Shown: positions 1 to 9,140 of the stretch, in pieces
How positions within the stretch are numbered: position 1 is the first letter of the stretch
Layout: the number at the start of each line of letters is the position of its first letter
From: Candidatus Omnitrophota bacterium
GTDB taxonomy: Bacteria; Omnitrophota; Gorgyraeia; 2-02-FULL-51-18
Direction: 5' to 3'
NCBI GenBank assembly: GCA_022072175.1
Contig: JAJVIE010000003.1
Location: 729,840 to 768,000 of the forward strand
DNA length: 38,161 nucleotides
Notes under the pieces: model-generated
Databases searched by the model: none
What the model saw: only the letters and a program-made list of their open reading frames with translations
What the model was told of the DNA's origin: nothing
Translations under genes and position numbers: made by a program

Positions 1-500
1 ACCGCATCCGGGATCGCTTCGAGATCGGGCAGAAAACCGTTCTCCTCGCGCAGCGGCATCAGGTACGGCTCGCCCCCGGCGAACAACGTGCCGCTCTTGT
101 ACGGCGGATAGCACGGGTCCGGACACAGCGTCACATCGCCCGGATCGACGAAAGCCAACGGAAGGTGCGCGATACCTTCCTTGGAGCCGATGATCGGCAG
201 GATCTCCGTGTCGGGATTGAACGTCTGGTGAAAGCGTTTCTTGAGCCAATGCGCGGCTGCCTGGCGAAAAGCGGTGTTGCCGCGATCGAGCGGATAGTGA
301 TGGTTCTTCGGGTTCTTGACCGCCTTGATCATCGCGTTGACGATGAACTTGGGCGTCGGCTGGTCCGGATCGCCCACTCCAAAATCGATCACCTTGACGC
401 CTTTATCGATAGCGCGGCGCTTGGCGCGATCGATCTCCACGAAGAGGTAGGGCGGAAGCTTCTTGAGCCTCTGTGAGTCCTCGAGGAAGAACGGGTTCAT
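1..500 (-). CDS. dapL: LL-diaminopimelate aminotransferase, partial (C-terminus cut by window edge)
   Basis: A PLP-dependent class I/II aminotransferase that converts tetrahydrodipicolinate directly to LL-diaminopimelate, bypassing the succinylase and acetylase steps. Only the N-terminal 166 or so residues are present. They read MNPFFLEDSQRLKKLPPYLF and then FGVGDPDQPTP, the typical DapL opening, followed by HHYPLDRGN and a GSKEGIAHLPLAFVDPGD segment like that of the family. The PLP lysine lies outside the window. The ATG overlaps the dapB stop in an ATGA, so it is the last visible gene of the arg-lys operon. Other aminotransferases share this fold, but the sequence and the dapB/dapA/dapF/lysA context favour DapL. 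Confidence 0.9.
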   Translation of the reverse strand, partial: MNPFFLEDSQRLKKLPPYLFVEIDRAKRRAIDKGVKVIDFGVGDPDQPTPKFIVNAMIKAVKNPKNHHYPLDRGNTAFRQAAAHWLKKRFHQTFNPDTEILPIIGSKEGIAHLPLAFVDPGDVTLCPDPCYPPYKSGTLFAGGEPYLMPLREENGFLPDLEAIPDA

Positions 501-1297
501 CGCAGGACGTCCTTCATCGTGTAATAGCCCTTCTTCTTGCCGGACACGTACAGCGCCGCGACGAGAGCGCCGCGGGCGAACGCGTCCCGGGTATGGGCCC
601 GGTGGACGATCTCGATCGTCTCTCCGGGACCGCTGAAGATCGCCGTGTGGTCCCCGACGATCTCCCCGGCACGGATGACATGGATGCCGATCTGTTCGTG
701 CGGCCTTTCACCGGTGATCCCCTGCCGGCCGTACTTCGCCACGCGGTCCAGGTCCCAACCCTTGGCCTCGGCGATGCTCTCGGCCAGCCGGCGCGCCGTG
801 CCGCTGGGCGCGTCCTTCTTGTGACGATGATGGGCCTCGACGACCTCGATGTCGTATCCGGCACCGAGCTTGGCGGCCGCCAGCGCCGCAAGCTCGAAGA
901 GAAAATTCGCCCCGACGCTCATGTTGGGCGAGAAGACCACGGGGATCTTGAGCGCGGCGGCCTTGATACGGGAGATGGCGGGCTTCTCGAGGCCGGTCGT
1001 GCCGATCACGATGGCCTTGCGGGCCTGCACGCAGGCCCGCAGAGCCGCCTCGACGCCCTGAGCGCTCGAAAAGTCGATCAGCACGTCCGTGTGACGGAGC
1101 GCTTCGACGCCCAGTGCCGTCAACGGCACGCCCACCTTGGACCCCAGACCGATGATCTCACCGATGTCCCGGCCCGCCCCCGGAGCGTCCGGGCGATCAT
1201 AAGCTCCCGCGATACGGCAGTCCTTCGAGCGCGCGGCCAGATGCAGGATGCGCTGCCCCATCTTGCCCAGCGCTCCGTTCATCGCGATACGCACCAT
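497..1297 (-). CDS. dapB: 4-hydroxy-tetrahydrodipicolinate reductase
   Basis: Reduces 4-hydroxy-tetrahydrodipicolinate (the DapA product) to tetrahydrodipicolinate with NAD(P)H, in the cytoplasm. The 266-residue protein opens with a Rossmann motif (MNGALGKMGQRI). It has the GTTG loop (VIGTTGLEKP), the SPNMSVGANFLFEL segment and the signature EAHHRHKKDAPSGTA carrying the catalytic His and Lys. The reading frame extends upstream into dapA, but the ATG at 1297 gives the normal family length and sits one base after the dapA stop (TGAGATG), so this start is preferred. The gene end overlaps dapL by 3 bases, which suggests translational coupling. Confidence 0.96.
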   Translation of the reverse strand: MVRIAMNGALGKMGQRILHLAARSKDCRIAGAYDRPDAPGAGRDIGEIIGLGSKVGVPLTALGVEALRHTDVLIDFSSAQGVEAALRACVQARKAIVIGTTGLEKPAISRIKAAALKIPVVFSPNMSVGANFLFELAALAAAKLGAGYDIEVVEAHHRHKKDAPSGTARRLAESIAEAKGWDLDRVAKYGRQGITGERPHEQIGIHVIRAGEIVGDHTAIFSGPGETIEIVHRAHTRDAFARGALVAALYVSGKKKGYYTMKDVLR

Positions 1298-1298
1298 C

Positions 1299-2183
1299 TC
1301 AAGCCCCCTTTCGGGACACGCCGTAGCGCTTGAGCGTGGCCAAGAGCGCCTTCTCGTTGTCGGAGCGCATCGGACACAGCGGCAAGCGTGTCTCCGAAGA
1401 GCAGAATCCGGCGTAGGCCATGGCGCGTTTGACGGGGATGGGGTTGGTCTCGACGAAGAGCATCCGGCAGAGCTCGAACAGTTTGAAGTGCAGCTTGCGC
1501 GCGCCGTCCTCATCGCCGGCCAGATACAACTCGACCATGCGCGAGACATCCTCGGGCACGACATTGGACGCCACGGAGATCACGCCCCTGGCCCCGATGG
1601 ACATCAAAGGAAGGGTCAGAGAGTCATCACCGCTGAGCACCGTGATGGGACACAGCGAGAGGATGCGCGAGGCCTGGTCCATATTGCCCGTCGCTTCCTT
1701 GATGGCGATGATGCCCCGGATCTTGGACAATCTCGCCACCGTCTCAGGCGCGAGCGACACGCCCGTTCTTCCCGGCACATTGTAGAGCACCTGCGGGATG
1801 TCGACGGCCTTGGCGATGGCCTCATAGTGCCGGTACAGACCTTCCTGCGTGGGTTTGTTGTAGTACGGCGTGACGACGAGAGCCGCGTCGGCCTTGACCT
1901 TCTTGGCGAACTTCGTCAGGAAGATCGCTTCGTCGGTACTGTTGGACCCGGTGCCCGCGATCACGGGCACCTTGCCCTCGGCCGCCTCGACGGTGATCTG
2001 GATCACCCTTTGGTGCTCTTCGTAGGAGAGCGTCGGCGACTCTCCGGTCGTACCGACGGGCACCAACCCGTGGATACCCATGCGGATCTGGTGACGCACG
2101 ATACGCACCAGCGCCTTTTCATCGACCTTGCCGTTCTTGTACGGCGTCACGAGCGCCGTCATCGCACCATGAAGATTCAGCAT
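1299..2183 (-). CDS. dapA: 4-hydroxy-tetrahydrodipicolinate synthase
   Basis: Condenses pyruvate with aspartate semialdehyde, the committed step of the lysine/diaminopimelate branch. The 294-residue TIM-barrel protein has the substrate loop GTTGESPTL (residues 44-52), the proton-relay Tyr134 (VLYNVPGRTG) and the Schiff-base Lys162 in IIAIKEATG. The GARGVISVASN segment is also typical. The first 7 bases overlap the end of dapF and the stop is one base before dapB, so the three genes are tightly packed. Feedback inhibition by lysine is common in this family but cannot be read from the sequence. Confidence 0.97.
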   Translation of the reverse strand: MLNLHGAMTALVTPYKNGKVDEKALVRIVRHQIRMGIHGLVPVGTTGESPTLSYEEHQRVIQITVEAAEGKVPVIAGTGSNSTDEAIFLTKFAKKVKADAALVVTPYYNKPTQEGLYRHYEAIAKAVDIPQVLYNVPGRTGVSLAPETVARLSKIRGIIAIKEATGNMDQASRILSLCPITVLSGDDSLTLPLMSIGARGVISVASNVVPEDVSRMVELYLAGDEDGARKLHFKLFELCRMLFVETNPIPVKRAMAYAGFCSSETRLPLCPMRSDNEKALLATLKRYGVSRKGA

Positions 2184-2983
2184 AAGACCCTCCCCTCGAA
2201 TACGAACCGAACAGGACCTTCAAGCCGCACGTTCCGGTAGCGGCCCCCGTCAGTATCAAAATAGACCTTGAGCTTCTCCCCGCTCCGCGGGACGACAGTC
2301 ACCGGGGACCTCAGCCCCTGTCGCGCTGCGGCCGCGAGCGCGGCCGCCGTCGAACCGGTCCCGCAAGCCAGCGTCTCGCCCTCCACCCCGCGCTCGTAAG
2401 TCCGCACGTGAACGACGCCCGAGCGCACGGTAGCGAAATTGGCGTTGGCGCCTTTGGGCGCATAGGCTCTATGCCAGCGGATCGCGTGGCCGAGCTTGGC
2501 CACGTCCACGGAATCCAGGTCGCTCACGAAAACAACGGCATGCGGCACGCCCGTATCGGCATAAGCCGCCTTGAGGACTCGACCGCCGACGTTGAGCGGC
2601 GACTCCGCGCGCACGTCGCGGGGATCGGTCAGTGTCACGCGAACCCTGCCGCCTCCCAGGATCTCAGCCGTATGCAAGCCCGCACCCGAACGTATCGTCA
2701 TGATCCGTCCCGAGGCGTGGATGCGTTGCGCGTAGGCGGCCAAACAGCGGATGCCGTTACCGCACATCGCCGCTTCCGAGCCGTCGGCGTTGAAGATCCT
2801 CATCGTCAGGACCCTTCCCGACCGGCCTAGCAACAACAGCCCGTCGGCCCCGATGCCGTTCTTACGGTCGCACAGGCGCTCCGCCAGACGCGACGGGTTC
2901 CGGCCCGCTGCGCCGCGGCGATCGTCGATGATGACGAAATCATTGCCCGCGCCCGCCATTTTCCAGAACGCCAGCCCCTTCAC
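2177..2983 (-). CDS. dapF: Diaminopimelate epimerase
   Basis: Interconverts LL- and meso-diaminopimelate, supplying peptidoglycan and the lysine precursor. The 268-residue protein opens with FWKMAGAGNDFVIID. It carries both catalytic cysteines: Cys74 in MCGNGIRC and Cys207 in LACGTGSTAAA. Both halves of the pseudo-symmetric fold are therefore present and the enzyme looks functional. It lies two bases after the lysA stop and overlaps dapA. It is needed here because DapL yields the LL isomer while LysA uses the meso form. Confidence 0.97.
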   Translation of the reverse strand: MKGLAFWKMAGAGNDFVIIDDRRGAAGRNPSRLAERLCDRKNGIGADGLLLLGRSGRVLTMRIFNADGSEAAMCGNGIRCLAAYAQRIHASGRIMTIRSGAGLHTAEILGGGRVRVTLTDPRDVRAESPLNVGGRVLKAAYADTGVPHAVVFVSDLDSVDVAKLGHAIRWHRAYAPKGANANFATVRSGVVHVRTYERGVEGETLACGTGSTAAALAAAARQGLRSPVTVVPRSGEKLKVYFDTDGGRYRNVRLEGPVRFVFEGRVLC

Positions 2984-2985
2984 GC

Positions 2986-4257
2986 TCAGACGACCTCCCT
3001 CACGATGGTCTCGTTTCGCACGAGGTCCTCGCGCGTCTCGCGACGGCGGGCCTGGAAGTACCTCGACCCGCGCACGACGACCTCCGGGATGCGCGGCCGA
3101 GAATTGTAGTTGCTCGACATCACGTACCCGTAAGCGCCGCAGGACATCACCGCCAGCAGGTCGCCCGAAACGACCTCCGGGATCTGGCGTTCCTTGGCGA
3201 GGAAGTCCCCGCTCTCGCAGATCGGCCCGACCAGATCGGCCAGCACGCTCCGCGTCCTGCCCGATCGCGTGACGGGCACGATCTCGTGGTAGGCCCCGTA
3301 GAACGACGGGCGGATCAGGTCGTTCATCGCGGCGTCGGCGATGACGAAGGCCTTCTCCTTGCCCTTCTTGACGTAGATGACCTTGGTGACCAGGATGCCG
3401 CTGTTGCCCGAGATGAAACGGCCGGGCTCCAGGATCAACTTGAGCCCCCTGCGCGTCGCGCTCGAGCGCAGCACCGGCAGGATCGCCTCGGCGAACTGCC
3501 TGGCCGTCTGCGGCTTCTCCTTGGAGTAGATGATCCCCAGCCCTCCGCCGATGTTGAGGTACTCGACCGGGTTGCCCGCGAAGCGCACGCTGTCGATGAA
3601 CTGCAGCGCCTTGCGGACCGCCAGGATGAACGGCTTGGACTTGGTGATCTGCGATCCGATATGGATATGTACGCCCGAGAAACGCAGGAACGGGTAGCGG
3701 TACGACTCCATGAACAGCTTGTAGGCGGTCTCGAGATCGAGACCGAACTTATTGGCCTTGGTCCCGGTGGTGATGTAGTGGTGCGTATCGGGCGCGACGT
3801 CGGGATTGAGCCGGATGGCGATCTTCTGGGGCATGCGCATGCGGCAGGCGATCGCGTTGATCGTCTCCAGTTCCTGCACCGATTCGACGTTGAACATCAG
3901 GATGCGGGCCCGGATGGCCTCCTCGATCTCCGCCTCGGTCTTGCCGACCGAAGCGAACACGACCTTGGACGGATCGACCCCGACCTTCTTGGCCCTGAAG
4001 AGCTCCCCGCCCGAGACGATATCGAGCCCCGAGCCCTGATTGACGAGCGCCTTGAGGACGGTGAGGTTCGAATTGGCCTTCATGGAGAAGCAGATCAGGG
4101 GATCGATCTCCTGAAAAGCTTCTTTGAGCTTCGTGTAGTGGTCCAGGAACGTGCCGATGCTGTAGAGGTAGAACGGTGTGCCCACCTCCGCAGCGATCTT
4201 CCGCACGGGCACGTCCTCACAGTACAGCTCGCGGCCCTTATAAGCGAATCGATGCAT
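2986..4257 (-). CDS. lysA: Diaminopimelate decarboxylase
   Basis: Decarboxylates meso-diaminopimelate to L-lysine, the last step of the pathway. This is a 423-residue fold-type III PLP enzyme. Lys60 in CFSMKANSNL is the expected PLP Schiff-base residue. HIGSQI, the glycine-rich GGGLGI phosphate loop, EPGRFI, and the CESGDFLAKER motif with its active-site Cys across the dimer interface are all seen. It lies between argH (3-base gap) and dapF (2-base gap), at the junction of the arginine and lysine halves of the operon. Confidence 0.97.
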   Translation of the reverse strand: MHRFAYKGRELYCEDVPVRKIAAEVGTPFYLYSIGTFLDHYTKLKEAFQEIDPLICFSMKANSNLTVLKALVNQGSGLDIVSGGELFRAKKVGVDPSKVVFASVGKTEAEIEEAIRARILMFNVESVQELETINAIACRMRMPQKIAIRLNPDVAPDTHHYITTGTKANKFGLDLETAYKLFMESYRYPFLRFSGVHIHIGSQITKSKPFILAVRKALQFIDSVRFAGNPVEYLNIGGGLGIIYSKEKPQTARQFAEAILPVLRSSATRRGLKLILEPGRFISGNSGILVTKVIYVKKGKEKAFVIADAAMNDLIRPSFYGAYHEIVPVTRSGRTRSVLADLVGPICESGDFLAKERQIPEVVSGDLLAVMSCGAYGYVMSSNYNSRPRIPEVVVRGSRYFQARRRETREDLVRNETIVREVV

Positions 4258-4260
4258 GAC

Positions 4261-5679
4261 CTAGACCCTCCCTGATGTGCGGCGAAGCTGTTGTTTCCAT
4301 CGGTCGATCTCCCTCCGCACGCGGTCGGGGTGCGTGCTGCCGGCGGTCCTCTTCAGACGCACCGAGCGTTCGGGACCGAAGAGCGCGGCCATTTCTCCGG
4401 GTTTGATCTCGGGCGCGATCTGGCGCGTGACCGCGGCCGGCAGGGCCGAGAGCGCGCAGCCGAGCGACTCCGCCTCAAGGACCATGCGCCCGACCTTGCG
4501 ATGGGCATCCTTGAAAGGCACGCCCTTGCGGACGAGCAGGTCCGCCAGGTCCGTCGCGTAGAGACTTTCGTCGTCGAGCAGTCGCGCCGCCCGTTCCTCG
4601 CGGACCCGCAGGGTCGCGAAGATCCGCGTCATCACCTCGACGACGTCACGCGCGGTCTCCACCGCGGTGAACAGGAAGGACTTGTCCCACTGCAGGTCGC
4701 GGTTGTACGAGGTCGGGAGCCCCTTGAGTACGGACAGCACCCCGGCCAACTGGGCCTGCAGCACTCCGGAGGCCCCGCGGATGAGCTCCGCGGAGTCAGC
4801 GTTCTTTTTTTGAGGCATCATCGAACTGCCGGTACACAACGAGGCGTCGATGTCGTAGATCCCGTACGGCCGGGTCTGGCCGATCATGAGATCCTCGGCG
4901 ATCCGGGACAGGTGCGTCCCGGTGAGCGCGCAGGCGTACACCAACTGCAGCACGTGGTCACGGTCCCCTGAGACGTCGTAGCTGTTGGTCGTCACCCGCG
5001 AGAGCTTGAGCTCACGGGCGATGAGCCGCTGATCGATCGCGAAGGTCGTCCCCGCCAGCGCGCCGGAGCCGAGCACGCACACATCGGCGTACTCGACCGC
5101 GGTGACGTACTGCTCGCGCGAGCGATCGATCATCTCGACGTACGACAACAGGATGTGGGACAGATGAAGGACCTGGGCGTTCTGCAGATGCGTCATCCCG
5201 GGCAGGAGCACGTTCCGATAACGCTCGGCAGCCGCCACGATGACCGTCATCAGCTGGGTCAGCGCCCCGTACAGCGCGCCCGCCTGTTCCTTGCAATACA
5301 GACGTGAGCTCTGGCTGACGAGATCGTTGCGCGAACGGCCCGTGTGGATCTTGTCGGCAAGAGGTCCGCAGACGCGTGACAGCTCGTTCTGCACGAGCGT
5401 GTGCACATCCTCCGCGGAAGGGTCGATGACGAGCCTGCCTGCCCGGCGGTCCCGGTCGATCCGGTCGATCGCCGAGATCAGACGCGAAGCCTCACGGGCG
5501 TTCAACACCCCGCAGGCCTTGAGGGCCTTGGTCTGGGCGCGGTCGATCAACAGATCGTACGCCAGTAAGCGCACGTCCCATCTCAAGGACGCGCTGAACC
5601 GGTCGAAGACCGGGTCCGGGGCCTTGGTGAAACGTCCCCCCCACAGTTTGCCCTTCTCCGCGCCGGACATCGGTTTCAT
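4261..5679 (-). CDS. argH: Argininosuccinate lyase
   Basis: Splits argininosuccinate into arginine and fumarate, the final step of arginine synthesis. The 472-residue member of the fumarase/aspartase superfamily has an LWGGRF opening, HTGRSRNDL, TPGMTHLQ-like residues (LPGMTHLQNAQV) and the superfamily signature GSSMMPQKKN containing the catalytic serine loop. The ATG overlaps the argG stop in an ATGA. A second in-frame ATG lies three codons later and could also be used. The fumarate it releases can feed the succinate dehydrogenase/fumarate reductase encoded further right. Confidence 0.97.
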   Translation of the reverse strand: MKPMSGAEKGKLWGGRFTKAPDPVFDRFSASLRWDVRLLAYDLLIDRAQTKALKACGVLNAREASRLISAIDRIDRDRRAGRLVIDPSAEDVHTLVQNELSRVCGPLADKIHTGRSRNDLVSQSSRLYCKEQAGALYGALTQLMTVIVAAAERYRNVLLPGMTHLQNAQVLHLSHILLSYVEMIDRSREQYVTAVEYADVCVLGSGALAGTTFAIDQRLIARELKLSRVTTNSYDVSGDRDHVLQLVYACALTGTHLSRIAEDLMIGQTRPYGIYDIDASLCTGSSMMPQKKNADSAELIRGASGVLQAQLAGVLSVLKGLPTSYNRDLQWDKSFLFTAVETARDVVEVMTRIFATLRVREERAARLLDDESLYATDLADLLVRKGVPFKDAHRKVGRMVLEAESLGCALSALPAAVTRQIAPEIKPGEMAALFGPERSVRLKRTAGSTHPDRVRREIDRWKQQLRRTSGRV

Positions 5680-6845
5680 TTGCGGTACGGCAGAGCCCAG
5701 AGATCGATGAAGCCCTTGGACAGCTTCTGGTCGAACGTGTCCTTCGATCCGTACGTCGCCAGTGTCTCGCGGTACAGCGAGTGCGGCGAGCGGCGGCCGA
5801 CCACATGGCTCGAATACTTGCGCAGGCGCACACGGACGGTACCCGTGACGTTGCGCTGGGTCTCGGAGATGAAGGCGTCGAGGGCCTTGCGCAGCGGCGT
5901 GAACCAGAGCCCGTAGTAGATCAGGTCAGCGTACTTCTGCGCGATACCCTCTTTGTAGTGCAGCATCTCACGATCCAGGACCAGGGCCTCGAGGTCCTTG
6001 TGGGCCTGCAGCAGGATCGTCGCGGCCGGGGCCTCATAGGTCTCGCGCGACTTGATGCCGACAAGGCGGTTCTCGATCATATCCATCCGGCCGATCCCGT
6101 AATAAGCTCCCGCCGTGTTGAGCTCCGCGATGAGCTCCAGCGGCCCCTTGCGACGCCCGTTCAGCCACACCGGCACGCCCTTCTCGAACCCGATCTCGAT
6201 CACGCGGTCCTTGGGGTTACGCTCATCGGCTCCCCGCGTCCACTGGAAAGCCTCTCTGGGCGGCTCGTGATCGGGGTTCTCGAGAACACCGGCCTCCACA
6301 CTGACGCCCCAGATGTTCTTGTCGATCGAGAAAGGGCTCTTCTTGGAAACGTCGATCGGGATGCCGTGCTTCTCGGCGTAGCGGATCTCCTCTTCGCGGG
6401 AACGGAACTCCCACTCGCGCACCGGCGCGAGGATCTCGAGCGAGCTGTCGAGGGCTTGCGTGGTCACTTCGAAGCGGACTTGGTCGTTGCCCTTGCCCGT
6501 ACAGCCGTGCGCCACCGCGGTCGCCCGCTCTTCATGGGCGACCTTGACCTGTTCGGCGGCGATGATCGGCCGGGACAGCGCTGTCGCCAGGGTGTAGCGG
6601 CCCTCATAGACGGCGCCGGCCTTGAGCGCGGGCCAGATGTACTCTGTGGCGAACCGGAGCTTGAGGTCGCGCACGACGACCTTGGCGGCACCGGCGACCT
6701 TGGCGCGGGTGATGGCGGCTTTCGTCGTCTTCTCCTGACCCACGTCCGCCATGTAGGCAACGACCTCGTAGCCGCGGTCCTTGAGCCACTTGATCGCGAC
6801 GGATGTGTCCAGACCGCCCGAATACGCTAGAACGACCTTCTTCAT
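5676..6845 (-). CDS. argG: Argininosuccinate synthase
   Basis: Joins citrulline and aspartate with ATP. The 389-residue protein has the N-type ATP pyrophosphatase loop AYSGGLDTSVAI at residues 8-19, the GCTGKGNDQVRFE citrulline/aspartate site, and the SIDKNIWGVSVEAG and KSRETYEAPAA segments typical of ArgG. A GAGGAG ribosome-binding site lies about 10 bases before the ATG. The gene is separated from argF by 73 bases that hold a GC-rich hairpin, one of the few real gaps in this operon. Confidence 0.97.
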   Translation of the reverse strand: MKKVVLAYSGGLDTSVAIKWLKDRGYEVVAYMADVGQEKTTKAAITRAKVAGAAKVVVRDLKLRFATEYIWPALKAGAVYEGRYTLATALSRPIIAAEQVKVAHEERATAVAHGCTGKGNDQVRFEVTTQALDSSLEILAPVREWEFRSREEEIRYAEKHGIPIDVSKKSPFSIDKNIWGVSVEAGVLENPDHEPPREAFQWTRGADERNPKDRVIEIGFEKGVPVWLNGRRKGPLELIAELNTAGAYYGIGRMDMIENRLVGIKSRETYEAPAATILLQAHKDLEALVLDREMLHYKEGIAQKYADLIYYGLWFTPLRKALDAFISETQRNVTGTVRVRLRKYSSHVVGRRSPHSLYRETLATYGSKDTFDQKLSKGFIDLWALPYRK

Positions 6846-6884
6846 GTGGTGCTTGCTCCTCGAGTTGAACGGAACGATGGATTT

Positions 6885-6911
6885 CCCGGCGATCGACCGT
6901 CGCGCGCCGGG
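6885..6911 (-). other. GC-rich hairpin in the argF-argG gap
   Basis: CCCGGCG (6885-6891) is complementary to CGCCGGG (6905-6911) with a 13-base loop, in the 73-base space between the argF stop and the argG ATG. No T-run follows the stem in the leftward direction, so it does not look like an intrinsic terminator. It might be an RNA processing or stability element, or chance in GC-rich DNA. Confidence 0.35.
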
Positions 6912-6918
6912 ACCGGCC

Positions 6919-7914
6919 TCAGCCTCTCTTCTGCTTGCGGGTCAACAGCGACAGCAGGAGGGCTTTCTGTGTATGCAGACGGTTCTCGGCCTGCGTGAAG
7001 ATGACCGAGCGCGGGTGTTCGATGGCCTCCTCGGTGATCTCCTCTCCGCGGTGGGCGGGCAGGCAATGCATGATCACGGCGTCCTTGGGGGCCTTGCCGA
7101 TGATCGCGGAGTTCACCTGGAAGGGCTGGAAATCCCTGAGACGCTGATCACGCTGCTTCTCCTGCCCCATGCTCACCCAGACGTCGGTGTAGACCGCGTG
7201 CGCGTTCTTGATCGCGGTGAACGGGTTGTTGGACAGCGTGATCTTGGCCCCCGTCTCCTTGACGATGAGCTTGATGTCCCGCAGCACTTCCTCGGACGGC
7301 TCGTAGCCCCTCGGAGTCGCGACCGACAGATTGGCGCCGACCCGAGCCACACCGTACAACAGCGAGCTCAGCACGTTGTTGCCGTCGCCGATGTAGGCGA
7401 TGTTGATCTTCTGCAGCGTCTTGAAGATCTCACGGACCGTGAACAGGTCCGCGAGCGTCTGGCACGGATGGTAGAGATCGCTCAACCCGTTGATCACCGG
7501 GATGGACGACCATCGCGAGAACTCCTCCACGTCGCCGTGCGAATACGTGCGCGCGACGACAGCGTCGCAGTACCGGGACAGGACGCGGGCGATGTCCTTG
7601 ATCGACTCGCGCTGACCCAGCGGCATCTCCTGCGGGTCCATATAGACCGACGATCCGCCCAGCTGGCTCATGCCGACCTGGAACGACACGCGCGTGCGCA
7701 TCGACGGCTTCTGGAAGAGGATCGCCAAGGAGCGGCCCTTGAGCTTCGACTGGTACGCCTCCGGGTCCTTCTTCATCCGCTCGGCGAGCTTGAAGATCGC
7801 TTCGAGGTCGGCCGCGGTGGCCTCCTTGAGGCTGAGCAGATCCTTGAACGCGAAGAGCTCCGGCGCCTTCTTGGCGGCGGCCTTCTTGGTCGGCTTGGTC
7901 CTGGACTTGCTCAT
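6919..7914 (-). CDS. argF: Ornithine carbamoyltransferase
   Basis: Makes citrulline from ornithine and carbamoyl phosphate. The 331-residue protein has the carbamoyl-phosphate loop SMRTR (residues 71-75), HPCQTLADL and the ornithine-site HCLPAHRGEEI. The last of these separates it from aspartate carbamoyltransferase. The first 17 or so residues are unusually rich in Lys, Ala and Thr (KPTKKAAAKKAPE) and precede the usual family start. No better start lies nearby, and the ATG overlaps the argD stop by 4 bases. The loop has Met where Thr is common (STRTR), a tolerated variation. Confidence 0.95.
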   Translation of the reverse strand: MSKSRTKPTKKAAAKKAPELFAFKDLLSLKEATAADLEAIFKLAERMKKDPEAYQSKLKGRSLAILFQKPSMRTRVSFQVGMSQLGGSSVYMDPQEMPLGQRESIKDIARVLSRYCDAVVARTYSHGDVEEFSRWSSIPVINGLSDLYHPCQTLADLFTVREIFKTLQKINIAYIGDGNNVLSSLLYGVARVGANLSVATPRGYEPSEEVLRDIKLIVKETGAKITLSNNPFTAIKNAHAVYTDVWVSMGQEKQRDQRLRDFQPFQVNSAIIGKAPKDAVIMHCLPAHRGEEITEEAIEHPRSVIFTQAENRLHTQKALLLSLLTRKQKRG

Positions 7915-9140
7915 GAGACGAGACTCCCTTCTTTTTTCCGGTGCTTGCTCTCCTCGGAAGCGATCGCTTCCTCAAGGATGCTGATAGCCCGGTCGATCTC
8001 CTTGTCCCGCACGACCAGAGGCGGCATCACGCGCAGGACGTTGCCTTGGGTGCAATTGATCAAAAGCCCCTTCTCCAGACAGGCCTCGTAGACCGCTTTA
8101 CCGTCCACGGTCAACTCGACGCCGGCCATCAGACCCATGCCGCGGACCTCGCGGATGATCGCGGACCTGCGCTTGAGCTCATTGAGCCGCTTGAAAAGAT
8201 GTGCTCCGGCGATCACCGTCTGTCCGAGCAGCTTCTCCTTCTCGATCGCCTCGAACACGGCCAGGGCCGCCGCGCAGGCCAGCGGACTGCCGCCGAACGT
8301 CGTGGCATGCGTACCCGGCTGCAGCGTATCGGCGATGTCCTTGCGCGCGACCATCGCCCCGATCGGAAAGCCCCCGCCGAGCGACTTGGCGAGCGTCATG
8401 ACGTCCGGCTCGATGCCGAAATGCTTGAAAGCGAACATCTTGCCGGTGCGGCCCATCCCGGTCTGCACCTCATCGAAGATCAGCGTGATCCTGCGGTCCG
8501 AACACAGCCTGCGGACGGCCGTCAGGTACGCGGGGTCCGCGACACGCACTCCGCCCTCTCCCTGGATCGGCTCCAGGATCACGGCGCAGGTCTTGGGCCC
8601 GACGGCCCGCTCGAGCGCCTTGAGATCGTTGAAGGGCACGGAGAGAAAACCCGGCACGGTCGGCTCGAATCCCTCGCGGAAACGCGGCTGACCGGTCGCG
8701 GAGATGCCGGCGTAGGTGCGCCCGTGGAACGAGCGCTCCATACTGATGATCTCGAAGCGCCCTTCGGCATGAGCAAGCTTGCGCGCGAGCTTGAAAGCCG
8801 CCTCATTGGCCTCCGCTCCCGAATTGCAGAAGAAGACCTTGGACGGGAACGCGTGCCTGACGATCTCCTGGGCGAGCACGCCCTGGAGTTCATGATAATA
8901 GTTGTTGGAGACGTGGATCAGGCGTTCGGCCTGTCTTTTGATCGCCTCGCTGACGCGGCGGTGGCAATGACCGATGCCGCTGACCGCCCACCCCGGGAAA
9001 AAATCCAGGTACTCCCGCCCGGCGGCGTCCCACACCCGCGTGCCTTTGCCGCGCTCCAGGACCAGAGGGGTCTTGGCGTAGCTGGGCACCACATGGTCAT
9101 AGTACAGCCGGATGGTCTTGCGCGGGTCCATGCCGCTCAT
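7911..9140 (-). CDS. argD: Acetylornithine aminotransferase
   Basis: Transfers an amino group from glutamate to N-acetylglutamate semialdehyde, giving N-acetylornithine. The 409-residue class III PLP aminotransferase has CNSGAEANEAAFKLAR, the cofactor aspartate in FDEVQTGMGRTG, and the PLP lysine Lys252 in LAKSLGGGFPIGA. THATTFGGSPLACAAA is also typical. It overlaps argB and argF by 4 bases each (ATGA junctions). ArgD-like enzymes can act as N-succinyl-DAP aminotransferases, but with a dapL gene in the same operon that second role is probably unnecessary. Confidence 0.95.
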   Translation of the reverse strand: MSGMDPRKTIRLYYDHVVPSYAKTPLVLERGKGTRVWDAAGREYLDFFPGWAVSGIGHCHRRVSEAIKRQAERLIHVSNNYYHELQGVLAQEIVRHAFPSKVFFCNSGAEANEAAFKLARKLAHAEGRFEIISMERSFHGRTYAGISATGQPRFREGFEPTVPGFLSVPFNDLKALERAVGPKTCAVILEPIQGEGGVRVADPAYLTAVRRLCSDRRITLIFDEVQTGMGRTGKMFAFKHFGIEPDVMTLAKSLGGGFPIGAMVARKDIADTLQPGTHATTFGGSPLACAAALAVFEAIEKEKLLGQTVIAGAHLFKRLNELKRRSAIIREVRGMGLMAGVELTVDGKAVYEACLEKGLLINCTQGNVLRVMPPLVVRDKEIDRAISILEEAIASEESKHRKKEGSLVS

